DNA of 64,000 nucleotides from Achromobacter kerstersii (GCF_902859595.1 NZ_CADIJQ010000011.1:1-64000); one strand, 5' to 3'. Shown: positions 1-8,286, counted from the first letter of the stretch. A program made the numbers and translations. The notes: a model not told the origin generated them from the sequence alone.

Positions 1-173
1 TTTACGCTGAACGCTTCACTGACCCGTATCGCTGAGATAGCATCAACACGCCTGATCCTCCACGGGATCAGGCACTGAGTGCCTTAAACACAAAAAAACT
101 GACACTCCCGTCGCGGCAAGCGATTCTTCCCACGAAGACAATCAACGTCGTCACGACGTAGCACATCACGATA

Positions 174-442
174 GCCTCAAAAGGCCGCCCGGGCGGCCGG
201 GTTGAGGCAAGCCCCGCAAGGCCACTTTCTGCAAGCGCACAGCGGCATCATCCCAACGTCAGACACCGCCAAGTCCCCGAGGCCGCCCGCGCGGCCGACA
301 AGGGACGACCCCGCAAATTGCTTCAAACGGCCACCAGCGCCAAAAAGAACCGGCGCCCAGCAGCCACACGCGAAGCGAACTTCGTCACGACGCACCACAA
401 CGCGTAAGCCCCCCAAGGCCGCCCGCGCGGCCGGCCGGGGGC
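174..442. repeat. three related two-tier hairpins
   Basis: Three copies of an inner stem-loop (GGCCGC, 4 nt, GCGGCC) lie at 183-198, 281-296 and 417-432. Each is enclosed by a different outer stem that is self-complementary within its own copy: 174-180 with 202-208 (GCCTCAA/TTGAGGC), 273-277 with 302-306 (GTCCC/GGGAC) and 408-413 with 437-442 (GCCCCC/GGGGGC). A shared CCCCGCAA follows each copy. A constant inner stem with changing but still paired outer stems suggests the RNA or DNA fold is what is kept. Confidence 0.6.
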
Positions 443-534
443 GGGCCCCGCAAGATCCTCCACCACTTCTCTTGGTGCAGCAGAACCCCAAGCACACCGT
501 TCTCCCCCTGGGCCGCCAAGATTCAACCAGCAGA

Positions 535-697
535 GCCCGACGGGCCGGTGCCTGGGGGTGGGCGGGGAGTCGATAAGCCCGAGGGAATCTGAAGGCAGCG
601 GCCGCAGGCCGCAACGGATGACGAAGGGAGCGTCCGGAGCGAAGGCTCCGGACCGCAATCGTTGACCCGCCCACCCCCAGGCACCGGCCCGTCGGGC
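535..697. repeat. 32-bp perfect inverted repeat with internal hairpin
   Basis: Positions 535-566 and 666-697 are exact reverse complements (32 of 32), separated by 99 bp. Inside lie a 9-bp stem with a GAAG loop at 632-653 (GTCCGGAGC/GCTCCGGAC) and a GCGGCC/GGCCGC hairpin near 600. No U-run follows, so this is not a simple terminator. It may be a small mobile or repetitive element, or the body of a structured RNA. Confidence 0.7.
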
Positions 698-730
698 GCC
701 TTAAGAACCAACAACCCCACGTCAAAAAAG

Positions 731-1159
731 CTACTGCGCCTTCTCCCCCGGCAACCCATCACTAACCTCTGCCAACACCCCCTTCATCTCCTCATATCCC
801 ATCACCCGCTCGTTCTGAAAGCTTCCCAGCACGCCCCGGCATCCATCCACGCCAGACCGCTTCATATCCTCCATCATCGTCTTCCCGTCTCCCAGGCCCT
901 TCTGAAACAAGCCCTCGTATTCCTTAGACGAAAATCCATACTCCTCTGCGTACTGCATCAGGTTTTTCTTAGACGTCGCCTGATGCTGCGCCAAATCCGG
1001 TTCCGATGCGCCACAAGCACGGGCCGCGCCATTGGAGGCGCCTGCCGCGACCACGAAGGAATCGTATTGGGCCTGATCGGCCGCATCCGGGGCGGCCCAG
1101 GCCGGGGCCGTTGCGGTGGCCAGGACCCAAGCCAAGCCGGTCAAGATCTTTCGCATCAT
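731..1159 (-). CDS. small exported protein of unknown function
   Basis: A 142-residue protein starting at MMRKILTG. The start is placed at the first of two adjacent ATGs because GGAG lies 6 nt upstream. Residues 1-22 look like a Sec signal peptide (basic start, Leu/Ala/Val core, cleavage near AWA-AP). The mature part of about 120 residues is mostly helical in character, polar, and has two cysteines (in RACGASEP and VDGCRGV) that could form a disulfide in the periplasm. No family was recognised. It is monocistronic and reads toward the gene-free stretch at 1-730. Confidence 0.7.
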   Translation of the reverse strand: MMRKILTGLAWVLATATAPAWAAPDAADQAQYDSFVVAAGASNGAARACGASEPDLAQHQATSKKNLMQYAEEYGFSSKEYEGLFQKGLGDGKTMMEDMKRSGVDGCRGVLGSFQNERVMGYEEMKGVLAEVSDGLPGEKAQ

Positions 1160-1421
1160 TGAATCTCCGCTCAATGCCCGCAGGGCTGGAAATAGCACTG
1201 AACACACAGGGGAACCCCAAGCGCCGCGGGCGTGGGTTACTACATCATTATGGCAAGCAGCCGTTTCCTCGCCATGTAGCCAGGGTATGGAGTCGTTTCA
1301 GACTGTGCGACTTTCTTTCCTTGCGCGGTCTCACGCAGCAAGTGAGCCATACAGGAACTATGATGGCGGATGTGAGGCGCTCCTGCCTCAATGCATCACC
1401 CCCTACATCCTGGAGATTTAC

Positions 1422-1925
1422 ATGACGATCAAAGTCGGCGACCGCGTGCCCGATGGCACCCTGACCGAATTCATCGAAACCGAAACCGCCGGCTGCTCGC
1501 TGGGCCCCAACGCGTTCCAGGTCGCTGACCTGACCCGCGGCAAGACTATCGCGCTGTTCGCCGTGCCGGGCGCTTTCACCCCGACCTGCTCCGCCAAGCA
1601 TCTGCCTGGCTACGTGGAACAAGCCGACGCCTTGAAGGCCAAGGGCGTGGATGAAATCTGGTGCGTGTCCGTCAACGACGCCTTCGTCATGGGCGCCTGG
1701 GGCCGTGAACAGAAGACCGAAGGCAAGGTTCGCATGCTGGCCGACGGCTCGGCGCTGTGGACCAAGGAACTGGGTCTGGAACTGGACCTGATCGCGCGCG
1801 GCATGGGCGTGCGTTCGCAACGCTACTCGGCCCTGATCGTCGACGGCGTGGTCAAGCAACTGAACGTGGAAGCGGCTGGCAAGTTCGAAGTCAGCGACGC
1901 CGCCACGATGTTGTCGCAAGTCTGA
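1422..1925 (+). CDS. peroxiredoxin, Prx5 type
   Basis: A 167-residue thiol peroxidase that reduces hydrogen peroxide and alkyl hydroperoxides in the cytoplasm. The peroxidatic cysteine is C56 in PGAFTPTC (49-56), with the Prx5-type WCVSVNDAFVM segment downstream. The length fits the single-domain Prx5 family, which takes electrons from glutathione/glutaredoxin or thioredoxin. The start at MTIKVGD follows TGGAG at a good distance; the frame stays open further upstream but the extra sequence has no family resemblance. The 262 bp between this gene and the divergent exported-protein gene must hold both promoters. Confidence 0.93.
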   Translation: MTIKVGDRVPDGTLTEFIETETAGCSLGPNAFQVADLTRGKTIALFAVPGAFTPTCSAKHLPGYVEQADALKAKGVDEIWCVSVNDAFVMGAWGREQKTEGKVRMLADGSALWTKELGLELDLIARGMGVRSQRYSALIVDGVVKQLNVEAAGKFEVSDAATMLSQV

Positions 1926-2011
1926 TCTAACGTAGTTCCTGTCTTACCGCTCAACGCGGCAGGTTGCCTTTGCAGCCTGCCGCGCTATTGCCAGCAGCGG
2001 TTGCCAACGCC

Positions 2012-3601
2012 ATGCTCGCCACCATCTCCTCTTTCTCGTCGCTGTACTTCGCGACCTTGCTGATGCTTATCGGCACGGGTCTGTTCAACACCTATATGGG
2101 TCTTCGGCTGACGTCACAGTCCGTCAGCGAAGTGTGGATCGGCGCGTTGATCGCCGGCTACTACCTGGGCCTGGTGTGCGGGGCGCGGCTGGGGCACAAG
2201 CTCATCATCCGCGTGGGACATATCCGCGCGTTCGTTGCCTGTGCGGCCATCGCCACCAGCATGATCCTGGCCCAGACGCTGGTCGATTCCATGCCGCTGT
2301 GGCTGGTGTTCCGCGTGATTTCAGGCGTGGTGATGGTGACCGAATTCATGGTCATCGAGAGCTGGTTGAATGAGCAGACGGAAAACCATCAGCGCGGCCG
2401 GGTGTTCTCGGTGTACATGGTGGTGTCCGGGCTGGGCACGGTGCTGGGGCAACTGGCGCTGACCGCCTACGCCACGCTGGACCTGCGTCCCTTGACGCTC
2501 GTCGCGATGTGCCTGGTGCTGTGTCTGGTGCCTATTGCCGTCACCGCGCGTTCTCACCCGCCCACGCCGTTGCCTGCGCCGCTGGATATCCGCTTCTTCA
2601 TGCGCCGCGTGCCGTTGTCGATGACGGTGTTGTTCGTGGCGGGCAATCTATCCGGCGCCTTCTATGGCCTGGCTGCCGTCTATGGCGCCAAGCATGGTTT
2701 GTCGACGTCGCAGGCGGCTATCTTTGTCGCGGCTGCCGTTACCGCCGGCCTGTTGTCGCAATGGCCGATGGGCTGGCTGTCTGACCGCATCAACCGCGCG
2801 GGCCTGATCCGTTTCAACGCCTTGCTGCTGGTGCTGCTGCCCACGGTCATGTGGGGCTGGCTGACCTTGCCGTATTGGGCGATGGTGGCGCTGTCGTGCG
2901 TGTTCGGCATCTTGCAATTCACCCTGTATCCACTGGGCGCGGCGTTCGCGAACGACCACGTTGAATCCGAGCGCCGCGTGAGCCTGTCCGCCGTGCTGCT
3001 CATGACCTACGGCGTGGGCGCGTGCATCGGCCCCATGGTGGCGGGTCTGCTGATGTCCTTGGCTGGCCCCAGCATGTACTACGTGTTCATCTCGGCTTGC
3101 GCGTTGATCCTGGTCTGGCAGGTGCGCCCGACCCGCGTGACCGGCGCGCATCAGGTCGACGAAGCGCCAACGCATTTCGTTCCGATGCCCGACACGCTGC
3201 AAAGCTCGCCCGCCTCGGCGGTGCTGGACCCGCGTGTTGATCCTGAGAACGATATTGCGATGGAAATGGTGCAACCCGACCCGTCGGCCGCGCCTGCCCC
3301 GCCTGTGACGGATGTCGCGGGCGATGCTGGGGCAGCCCATGCTGGGGCAGCCCATGCTGCGGCAGCCGATGCTGGGGCAGCAGAAGCTGGGGTAGCAGAA
3401 GCTGGGGTAGCAGAAGCTGGGGCAGCAGAAGCTGGGGCAGCCCATGCTGGGGCAGCCCATGCTGCGGCAGCCGGAGCTGGGGCAGTCCATGCTGGTGGGC
3501 TCCCCGAAGCAGGAACCGTCGACGCTAGGGCAATCGGCGCCAGGACAGAAGCGGCAGCCGAGGCTGACGCATCCGAACCCGAGCGCCGCACCGGCACTTG
3601 A
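2012..3601 (+). CDS. MFS transporter (YcaD-like) with repeat-built tail
   Basis: A major facilitator with about 12 membrane segments over the first 385 or so residues, resembling the YcaD/CynX-like subgroup; the substrate is unknown. The ATG at 2012 (MLATISSFSSLYFATLL) matches the usual family start; a TTG at 1964 would add 16 residues. The last 140 or so residues are not membrane-spanning. They are Ala/Gly/Glu/His-rich and encoded largely by eleven 15-bp tandem repeats (3326-3490), each giving a pentapeptide such as AGAAH, AGAAE or AGVAE. Typical relatives end near 400 residues, so the tail is an addition. It converges on the DMT transporter, 10 bp away. Confidence 0.85.
   Translation: MLATISSFSSLYFATLLMLIGTGLFNTYMGLRLTSQSVSEVWIGALIAGYYLGLVCGARLGHKLIIRVGHIRAFVACAAIATSMILAQTLVDSMPLWLVFRVISGVVMVTEFMVIESWLNEQTENHQRGRVFSVYMVVSGLGTVLGQLALTAYATLDLRPLTLVAMCLVLCLVPIAVTARSHPPTPLPAPLDIRFFMRRVPLSMTVLFVAGNLSGAFYGLAAVYGAKHGLSTSQAAIFVAAAVTAGLLSQWPMGWLSDRINRAGLIRFNALLLVLLPTVMWGWLTLPYWAMVALSCVFGILQFTLYPLGAAFANDHVESERRVSLSAVLLMTYGVGACIGPMVAGLLMSLAGPSMYYVFISACALILVWQVRPTRVTGAHQVDEAPTHFVPMPDTLQSSPASAVLDPRVDPENDIAMEMVQPDPSAAPAPPVTDVAGDAGAAHAGAAHAAAADAGAAEAGVAEAGVAEAGAAEAGAAHAGAAHAAAAGAGAVHAGGLPEAGTVDARAIGARTEAAAEADASEPERRTGT
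3326..3490 (+). repeat. 15-bp x 11 in-frame minisatellite
   Basis: Eleven contiguous 15-bp units (type gctggggcagcccat) lie within the 3' part of the MFS gene. Units 1-3 and 8-10 share the same order of variants (two H-type units, then a gctgcgg unit), pointing to duplication of a multi-unit block. The unit length is a multiple of three, so copy-number change would alter tail length without a frameshift. Confidence 0.95.
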
Positions 3602-3611
3602 CCCTGCGCCC

Positions 3612-4583
3612 TTACCAGGGCGCCATCAGCACGATCGCGGTCAGCGCCAGCACGATGCCCAGCGCATTGACCCGCGTCAGCGGCTCGCGGAACGCTAGCG
3701 CGCCCACCAGCGTACCCAGCGTAATCACGCCCATGTTCATCGATGCGAACACCAGCGCAGGATGCTCCGGCAGCGACTGGTGCGCGCGGATGTAGGTCAG
3801 GATATTGCCAAAGTTGGCGAGCCCCAGCGCCACGCCGGCCAGCAGATGGCGGCGCTCCCATCGCACCCGGCGGGCCAGCAGATAGGCCAGCATCAGCAGC
3901 CCCGCCAGCACAAACGCCAACAACAAACCGCCCGAGAACGCCGTACCCGCGCGCGCCACCTGTTTGAACAGGATGTCGATGACGCCATAGCCGGCCCACA
4001 CCACCAGCGGCCAGACCCACAGACTTCGGCCGTCCGGTGCCGCTGGGCCAGTAGACGAGCCGCCGGATGCCGGGTGGCCAGATGCCGGGCTGCCAGATTC
4101 CGGGCTGCCGGATGCCGGATGGCCGGGCATCGGGTTACGGTGTCCCGAGCGACCGGACCCCGCGCGTCGCAACAAGCACGCCAATGCCGTGAACGCCAGC
4201 AGAATCGCCGCCAGCTTGCGGCCGCTGACGGGTTCGCCGAACAGCACGAAGGCCGCCAGTAAGGGGATGAACAGCGAGAGCCGCTGTGCCGCATCGCTGC
4301 GCACGATGCCCGCATGCCGCACCGCCGCCGCCATCGCCAGAAACACGCTGGGCAACAGCACCCCCAGCGCCGCCAGCACGGCCCACGGTGTGTGCGGCGT
4401 CATCAACGTGGCCGTGTCCGGGCGCAGCACGGCCCAGCAGAGCAGGGCGGCCACCGCGTAGTTGACGGCGATGGCCTGCCGCACGTCGATGTCGTAGCGG
4501 CGCGCCAGCTTCAGCAGCACCGCAACGGTGACGCTGCACCCCACGCTGGCCAGCAGATACAGCACGCCCGGGGTCAGCGACAC
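3612..4583 (-). CDS. EamA/DMT-family transporter
   Basis: A 323-residue drug/metabolite-type transporter with ten predicted membrane segments in two EamA halves, in the inner membrane; the substrate is unknown. A GTG start at 4583 ([15 protein letters not shown]) is inferred because the frame upstream is the shadow of bioB. The start overlaps the bioB stop by 10 nt, suggesting translational coupling. Between the halves is a Pro/Ser/Gly linker (motif [11 protein letters not shown]) encoded by five 15-bp repeats. Coupling to bioB might mean a role with biotin or a precursor, but that is only inference from position. Confidence 0.82.
   Translation of the reverse strand: MSLTPGVLYLLASVGCSVTVAVLLKLARRYDIDVRQAIAVNYAVAALLCWAVLRPDTATLMTPHTPWAVLAALGVLLPSVFLAMAAAVRHAGIVRSDAAQRLSLFIPLLAAFVLFGEPVSGRKLAAILLAFTALACLLRRAGSGRSGHRNPMPGHPASGSPESGSPASGHPASGGSSTGPAAPDGRSLWVWPLVVWAGYGVIDILFKQVARAGTAFSGGLLLAFVLAGLLMLAYLLARRVRWERRHLLAGVALGLANFGNILTYIRAHQSLPEHPALVFASMNMGVITLGTLVGALAFREPLTRVNALGIVLALTAIVLMAPW
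4063..4137 (-). repeat. 15-bp x 5 in-frame repeat in DMT linker
   Basis: Five contiguous 15-bp units on the plus strand (for example ccagatgccgggctg) begin at 4063, 4078, 4093, 4108 and 4123; the last is diverged. They encode the hydrophilic linker between the two transporter halves. Confidence 0.85.
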
Positions 4584-5683
4584 GTCGCGCCTGCGCGTGG
4601 TTGCGTGTGGGGTTGCGTGTGCTGTTGCGGATGCTGCTGCGGATGCTGCTGCGGGTGTTGTTGCGCGTTCGGTTGCGCAGGCTGCTGGGCATGATGCTGC
4701 GTTGCATCGACCCGCATGCCCAGGCGTTCCAGCAGACGCTGGTCGGCTTCCATCTGCGGGTTGGCGGTGGTGAGCAGCGCGTCGCCGTAGAACATGGAAT
4801 TGGCGCCGGCCATGAAGCACAAGGCCTGCAAGGCGTCGTCCATGGTCTCGCGGCCTGCCGACAAGCGCACGGCGGCGCGCGGCATCGTGATGCGCGCCAC
4901 CGCAATGGTGCGTACGAATTCGAACGGGTCCAGCGCATCCACATTCGCCAGCGGCGTGCCTTCCACCTGGACCAGGTTGTTGATCGGCACCGACTCGGGG
5001 TACGGCTCCATGCTGGCCAGCTGTGCGATCAACCCGGCGCGTTCGCGGCGCGATTCGCCCATGCCGACGATGCCGCCGCAGCACACGTTGATGCCGGCGT
5101 CGCGCACGCGGTCCAGCGTGTCCAGGCGGTCTTGGTACGTGCGGGTGGAGATGATCTTGCCGTAGAACTCGGGCGACGTGTCCAGGTTGTGGTTGTAGTA
5201 GTCCAGGCCGGCTTCCTTCAACTGTTCGGCCTGGCCGTCGCGCAGCATGCCCAGCGTGACGCAGGTCTCCAGGCCCAGCGCCTTCACGGCGGTCACCATC
5301 TCGGCCACGGCTTGCAGGTGATGCGGCTTGGGGCTGCGCCACGCGGCGCCCATGCAGAAGCGCTGCGCGCCACCGGCTTGCGCCGCGCGGGCGGCCGCGA
5401 CAACCTCGTCCAGCGGCATCAGTTTGTCGGCATCCAGCCCGGTGTCGTAATGCGAAGACTGCGGGCAATACGCGCAGTCTTCGGGACAGCCGCCGGTCTT
5501 GATCGACAGCAGGCTCGACAACTGAATGGCGTTCGGGTCGAAATGCGCGCGGTGCGTCTGCTGGGCGCGATGCACCAGGTCCATGAACGGCAGCTCGTAA
5601 AGCGCCATGATGTCCGCAGTGCTCCAGGCGGGGGCGGGCGTGTGCTTGGACGTTGTCGGGACGGGGATATAGGCGGTCTGCAT
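4574..5683 (-). CDS. bioB: biotin synthase with Gln/His-rich tail
   Basis: A radical-SAM enzyme that inserts sulfur into dethiobiotin in the last step of biotin synthesis. The SAM-cluster cysteines are C66, C70 and C73 ([12 protein letters not shown]), and the [11 protein letters not shown] and GMGESRRER segments are typical of BioB. The start at MQTAYIPV has AGGAG 8 nt upstream. The protein is 369 residues. The family core ends near residue 330 and about 40 residues rich in Gln, His and Pro follow, encoded by 12-bp repeats. No other bio gene is in the window. The stop overlaps the DMT transporter start. Confidence 0.96.
   Translation of the reverse strand: MQTAYIPVPTTSKHTPAPAWSTADIMALYELPFMDLVHRAQQTHRAHFDPNAIQLSSLLSIKTGGCPEDCAYCPQSSHYDTGLDADKLMPLDEVVAAARAAQAGGAQRFCMGAAWRSPKPHHLQAVAEMVTAVKALGLETCVTLGMLRDGQAEQLKEAGLDYYNHNLDTSPEFYGKIISTRTYQDRLDTLDRVRDAGINVCCGGIVGMGESRRERAGLIAQLASMEPYPESVPINNLVQVEGTPLANVDALDPFEFVRTIAVARITMPRAAVRLSAGRETMDDALQALCFMAGANSMFYGDALLTTANPQMEADQRLLERLGMRVDATQHHAQQPAQPNAQQHPQQHPQQHPQQHTQPHTQPRAGATCR
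4597..4680 (-). repeat. 12-bp repeats coding the BioB tail
   Basis: On the plus strand two identical 12-bp units (ggatgctgctgc, 4629-4652) are followed by two degenerate ones (gggtgttgttgc, gcgttcggttgc), with looser copies before. Read on the minus strand they encode repeats of the type QQHP. They lie wholly inside the C-terminal extension. Confidence 0.8.
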
Positions 5684-5799
5684 GAACGGGCTCCTGTCGG
5701 TCTTACGGGGATCGCGCCGCTTGTCCGGAACGGGCAAGCACGGGATCGGCGGATCGTAAGAACCTGCGCAGGGTTTGCGCAATGTAGGCCGCAGGCGTG

Positions 5800-5827
5800 A
5801 AAATGCCGGCGGGTTGCCGGCATTTTT
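5800..5827 (-). terminator. terminator after the PAS-LuxR gene
   Basis: An 11-bp stem (aaaatgccggc / gccggcatttt) with a 5-nt loop is flanked by A and T runs, so it can act on both strands. It lies between the regulator stop at 5938 and the bioB start, and most likely ends the regulator transcript. Confidence 0.8.
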
Positions 5828-5937
5828 GGATCAAATAGGCGATTTAAGCAGGCGGCGTTGTCTAACGCGATGGCATCTTCGCCGACGCGAACACCCCGGA
5901 TATTTTGATTCAAATTGTAAATAACCAAGCGCCAAGG

Positions 5938-7431
5938 TCAGTCTTTGGCGGGTTTGTCCTTCGCGCGCCCCGCTTCGTGCCCCGTGATGCCCCGGTCGCG
6001 CGCCCACACAATGGCCGCGCTGCGCCGATGCACGCCGATCTTGCTGTAGATGGTGGCTACGTGGTTGCGCACCGTATTGCGCGACAAATTCAGGCTCTTG
6101 GCGATGCCATCATCGTCGTGGCCCTGGCACAGCAGGCCGAGCACCTCGCGTTCACGTGCCGTCAGTTGCGACAGCTCGGCGACGTCGCGAGAGGCGGGCG
6201 CGGGTTCGCGCAGTTGGGCCAGCTTTTCGATGATGCCGCGGCTGAACCACGACGTGTCCTGCATCACCGCTTCAATCGCAGTCAGCAGTTCGGTTTCAGA
6301 GCGTTTGCGTTCGGTGATGTCCTGCATCACGATCAGCAGGCGGCGCTGTCCGCCGATCATGACGGGCTCGGCAGACACCAGGCAGTTCAGCGTGTCGCCT
6401 TCCTGCGTGCGTAGCGTGGCCTCGCGGTTGCGCGCGCTGTCCCCGCGCTTCAGGCTCGTGGCCATGCCTTCGTAGGGCTGCAAGCCCACGTCGGTCAGCA
6501 CTTCGCCCACGCTTGCTTCCGGCGAAGCGCCGGTCGCCGCCGCAAACGCGTCATTGATGTCCAGCACGCGCAGCGTGTCGCCTTCGCACACCGCCATTGG
6601 CACGGGCGCAAGCAGGAACGCTTTCGAGAAGCGCTCTTCACTTTCGCGCAACGCCAGCTCGGTGCGCTTGCGCGCTTCCAGGTCGATGAAGGTGAACAGC
6701 ATGCAGGGCTCGTCCTGCATGTCGATGGGTTGGCCCGCCACCATCACGAACTTGGCGCCGCCATCGGCCAGCTTCACCACGCCTTCGCGTTGGGGAATGG
6801 TCTCGCCTTCGTTCAATTTGGCGACGGCCTCTTCTTTGTCTTCGCCGCCGTCCAGCACATCCAGTTCATAAGCCGACTTGCCTAGCACGGCGTCGCGCGT
6901 GTAGCCCGTCATTTCCAGAAAGCCCTGGTTCACTTTGACGTAGCGCAGGTCTGACAAGCGGCAGATAAGCGCGGGCGCGGGGTTTGCGCCGAAGGTGCGT
7001 TCAAAGCGCTGCTCGGCGTTTATTTGCTCGGTCTGGTCATGCAGGATCAGCACGCGGTAGTCGGCGCCGCTGTCTCCTTCCAGATTCAAGCCGCGTGCAC
7101 GGACGTTGCGCAGGAAGTCTTCGTCGTCCTTGCGGCCAAGGTCCAGCAGCAAGTCATCGAACGCTTCGCCAGCGGCCAGGCGGTCCAGCGGATACTGGCG
7201 CGCAGGCACGCGGTGATGGTTGCGATAGGTCAGTGTGTAGTGCTTGCGATAGCCGGCGGGCGTGTCGCCCAGTGCTTCCAATGATTCTGCGCCGTGCAAC
7301 TCAAGTGCGCTGTCATTGGCCCAGGCAATGGAGCCGTCGGGTTCAAGCACGATGATGCCTTCATTCAAGCCTGCAATGATGCTTTGCAGGTGCTGGCGAT
7401 GCGCGTGGGGGGCGGCGGCGTTTGCGGTCAC
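5938..7431 (-). CDS. LuxR-type regulator with three PAS domains
   Basis: About 497 residues. Three consecutive PAS-like domains (roughly 10-135, 140-265 and 275-400) are followed by a LuxR/GerE helix-turn-helix at the end (LTAREREVLGLLCQG, then LSRNTVRNHVATIYSKI). There is no histidine-kinase or receiver domain, so it appears to be a one-component sensor that binds DNA itself. A GTG start at 7431 is preferred because GAGGA lies 5 nt upstream; an ATG at 7458 has no such site. No membrane segment is visible, so it is probably a cytoplasmic sensor. Ligand and targets are unknown. Confidence 0.85.
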   Translation of the reverse strand: MTANAAAPHAHRQHLQSIIAGLNEGIIVLEPDGSIAWANDSALELHGAESLEALGDTPAGYRKHYTLTYRNHHRVPARQYPLDRLAAGEAFDDLLLDLGRKDDEDFLRNVRARGLNLEGDSGADYRVLILHDQTEQINAEQRFERTFGANPAPALICRLSDLRYVKVNQGFLEMTGYTRDAVLGKSAYELDVLDGGEDKEEAVAKLNEGETIPQREGVVKLADGGAKFVMVAGQPIDMQDEPCMLFTFIDLEARKRTELALRESEERFSKAFLLAPVPMAVCEGDTLRVLDINDAFAAATGASPEASVGEVLTDVGLQPYEGMATSLKRGDSARNREATLRTQEGDTLNCLVSAEPVMIGGQRRLLIVMQDITERKRSETELLTAIEAVMQDTSWFSRGIIEKLAQLREPAPASRDVAELSQLTAREREVLGLLCQGHDDDGIAKSLNLSRNTVRNHVATIYSKIGVHRRSAAIVWARDRGITGHEAGRAKDKPAKD

Positions 7432-7584
7432 GTAGTCCTCTTCGGGTTCGCATGGCATGAGCACACAGAATGCAGGCGCATGGCGATGCTGTCCAGAGGG
7501 CAAAACGAACGAGTCTTAGCGGCGGGGGGGAGGGTAGAGAGAGGCGCGGCGCTCGCGCATCGAATCGCATGCGTGGCATGCACG

Positions 7585-7670
7585 AAAAAAGTGCAGGCGC
7601 TGAAAAAGAGAGGCGCATGAAAAAAAGCAGGCGCTGAAAAAATGCAGGCGCTGAAAAAATGCAGGCGCTG
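7585..7670. repeat. 17-bp x 5 tandem repeat
   Basis: Five contiguous units of about 17 bp. The last two (7637-7653 and 7654-7670) are identical (aaaaaatgcaggcgctg), and the earlier ones at 7585, 7603 and 7620 are diverged. It starts directly beyond the terminator of the minus-strand tRNA operon, so again at a transcript 3' end. Confidence 0.88.
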
Positions 7671-7676
7671 AAAAGC

Positions 7677-7699
7677 AAAAAGCTCCGGAATCCGGAGCT
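7677..7699 (-). terminator. terminator of promoter-distal tRNA set
   Basis: On the minus strand an 8-bp stem (AGCTCCGG / CCGGAGCT, loop of 3) is followed by a U-run, 50 bp after tRNA-Asp. It is a standard intrinsic terminator. Confidence 0.85.
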
Positions 7700-7751
7700 C
7701 TAGGCGGGTACTGCGATTTGCATGCTGCGATGCTGACAAGCACAAAGTGCT

Positions 7752-7828
7752 TGGCGGAGCGGACGGGGCTCGAACCCGCGACCCCCGGCGTGACAGGCCG
7801 GTATTCTAACCAACTGAACTACCGCTCC
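7752..7828 (-). tRNA. tRNA-Asp (GTC), copy 1
   Basis: 77 nt including an encoded CCA end. The acceptor stem is GGAGCGG/CCGCTCC, the anticodon loop is CTGTCAC (anticodon GTC), and the T arm is GCGGGTTCGAGCCCCGT. Identical to the copy at 8210-8286. Confidence 0.97.
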
Positions 7829-7909
7829 GCAGCGGCTTAACTGAACTTCATTACTACACTGCGGTGTCAAGGCAGCTTGATATTACTAGGTACTGCATGC
7901 CAGAAAAGC

Positions 7910-7985
7910 TGGCGTCCCCTAGGGGATTCGAACCCCTGTACTCACCGTGAAAGGGTGATGTCCTAGGCCTCTAGACGAAGGGGAC
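7910..7985 (-). tRNA. tRNA-Glu (TTC), copy 1
   Basis: 76 nt with encoded CCA. The acceptor stem is GTCCCCT/AGGGGAC and the anticodon loop contains TTC. Identical to the copy at 8356-8431. Confidence 0.97.
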
Positions 7986-8030
7986 CTGAACTAACAGAAC
8001 TGCAAACAACTTTACTACTGTACTGCTTAC

Positions 8031-8106
<76 letters not shown>

Positions 8107-8160
8107 CAGGGCACTTGATGTCTCACACTACAGACAACAAGGTCTCACACTCTATAAAAG

Positions 8161-8183
8161 CAAAAAGCCCCGAAGACGGAGCT
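8161..8183 (-). terminator. terminator between the two tRNA sets
   Basis: On the minus strand AGCTCCG, loop TCTT, CGGGGCT (one G-U pair) is followed by TTTTTG. It lies after the promoter-proximal tRNA-Asp and before copy 1 of tRNA-Ala, so it would end or reduce transcription between the two sets. Confidence 0.75.
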
Positions 8184-8209
8184 CTTGAAAGACTCAGAGC
8201 GAGAGCTTT

Positions 8210-8286
8210 TGGCGGAGCGGACGGGGCTCGAACCCGCGACCCCCGGCGTGACAGGCCGGTATTCTAACCAACTGAACTACCGCTCC
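8210..8286 (-). tRNA. tRNA-Asp (GTC), copy 2
   Basis: Same 77-nt sequence as copy 1, including CCA. It is the last tRNA of the promoter-proximal Ala-Glu-Asp set. Confidence 0.97.

Larger units (their letters stand above)
1..730. other. gene-free structured stretch
   Basis: No open frame here looks like a real protein: the frames on both strands are Arg/Pro/Gly-rich and lack a credible ribosome-binding site. The stretch contains a hairpin at 50-73 (9-bp stem), three related GC-rich hairpins at 174-208, 273-306 and 408-442, and a 32-bp perfect inverted repeat at 535-566/666-697 enclosing another hairpin. Its function is unknown. It could be one or more structured RNAs, or decayed repeat elements. 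Confidence 0.6.
7432..7751. other. intergenic stretch between regulator and tRNA operon
   Basis: 320 bp without a gene. It holds the regulator's upstream region, a run of 17-bp tandem repeats (7585-7670), and the terminator of the tRNA operon (7677-7699). The His/Phe/Ala-rich open frames here are products of the repeats. Confidence 0.7.

Noticed and set aside
50-83. Terminator at the left edge of the window
   Set aside because: A 9-bp stem (50-73) is real but no U-run follows on either strand, so it is only part of the structured stretch.
177-725. Frames of 79-182 residues on both strands in the first 730 bases
   Set aside because: Arg/Pro/Gly-rich products of GC-rich hairpins, with no start signals; the stretch is better read as non-coding structure.
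2648-3490. Antisense frame with a Cys/Pro/Ser-rich pentapeptide repeat
   Set aside because: It is the reverse reading of the MFS gene; the repeats come from the 15-bp minisatellite and the frame has no ribosome-binding site.
5684-5937. Biotin repressor (BirA) operator upstream of bioB
   Set aside because: No pair of TTGTAAACC-like half sites was found between bioB and the regulator gene.
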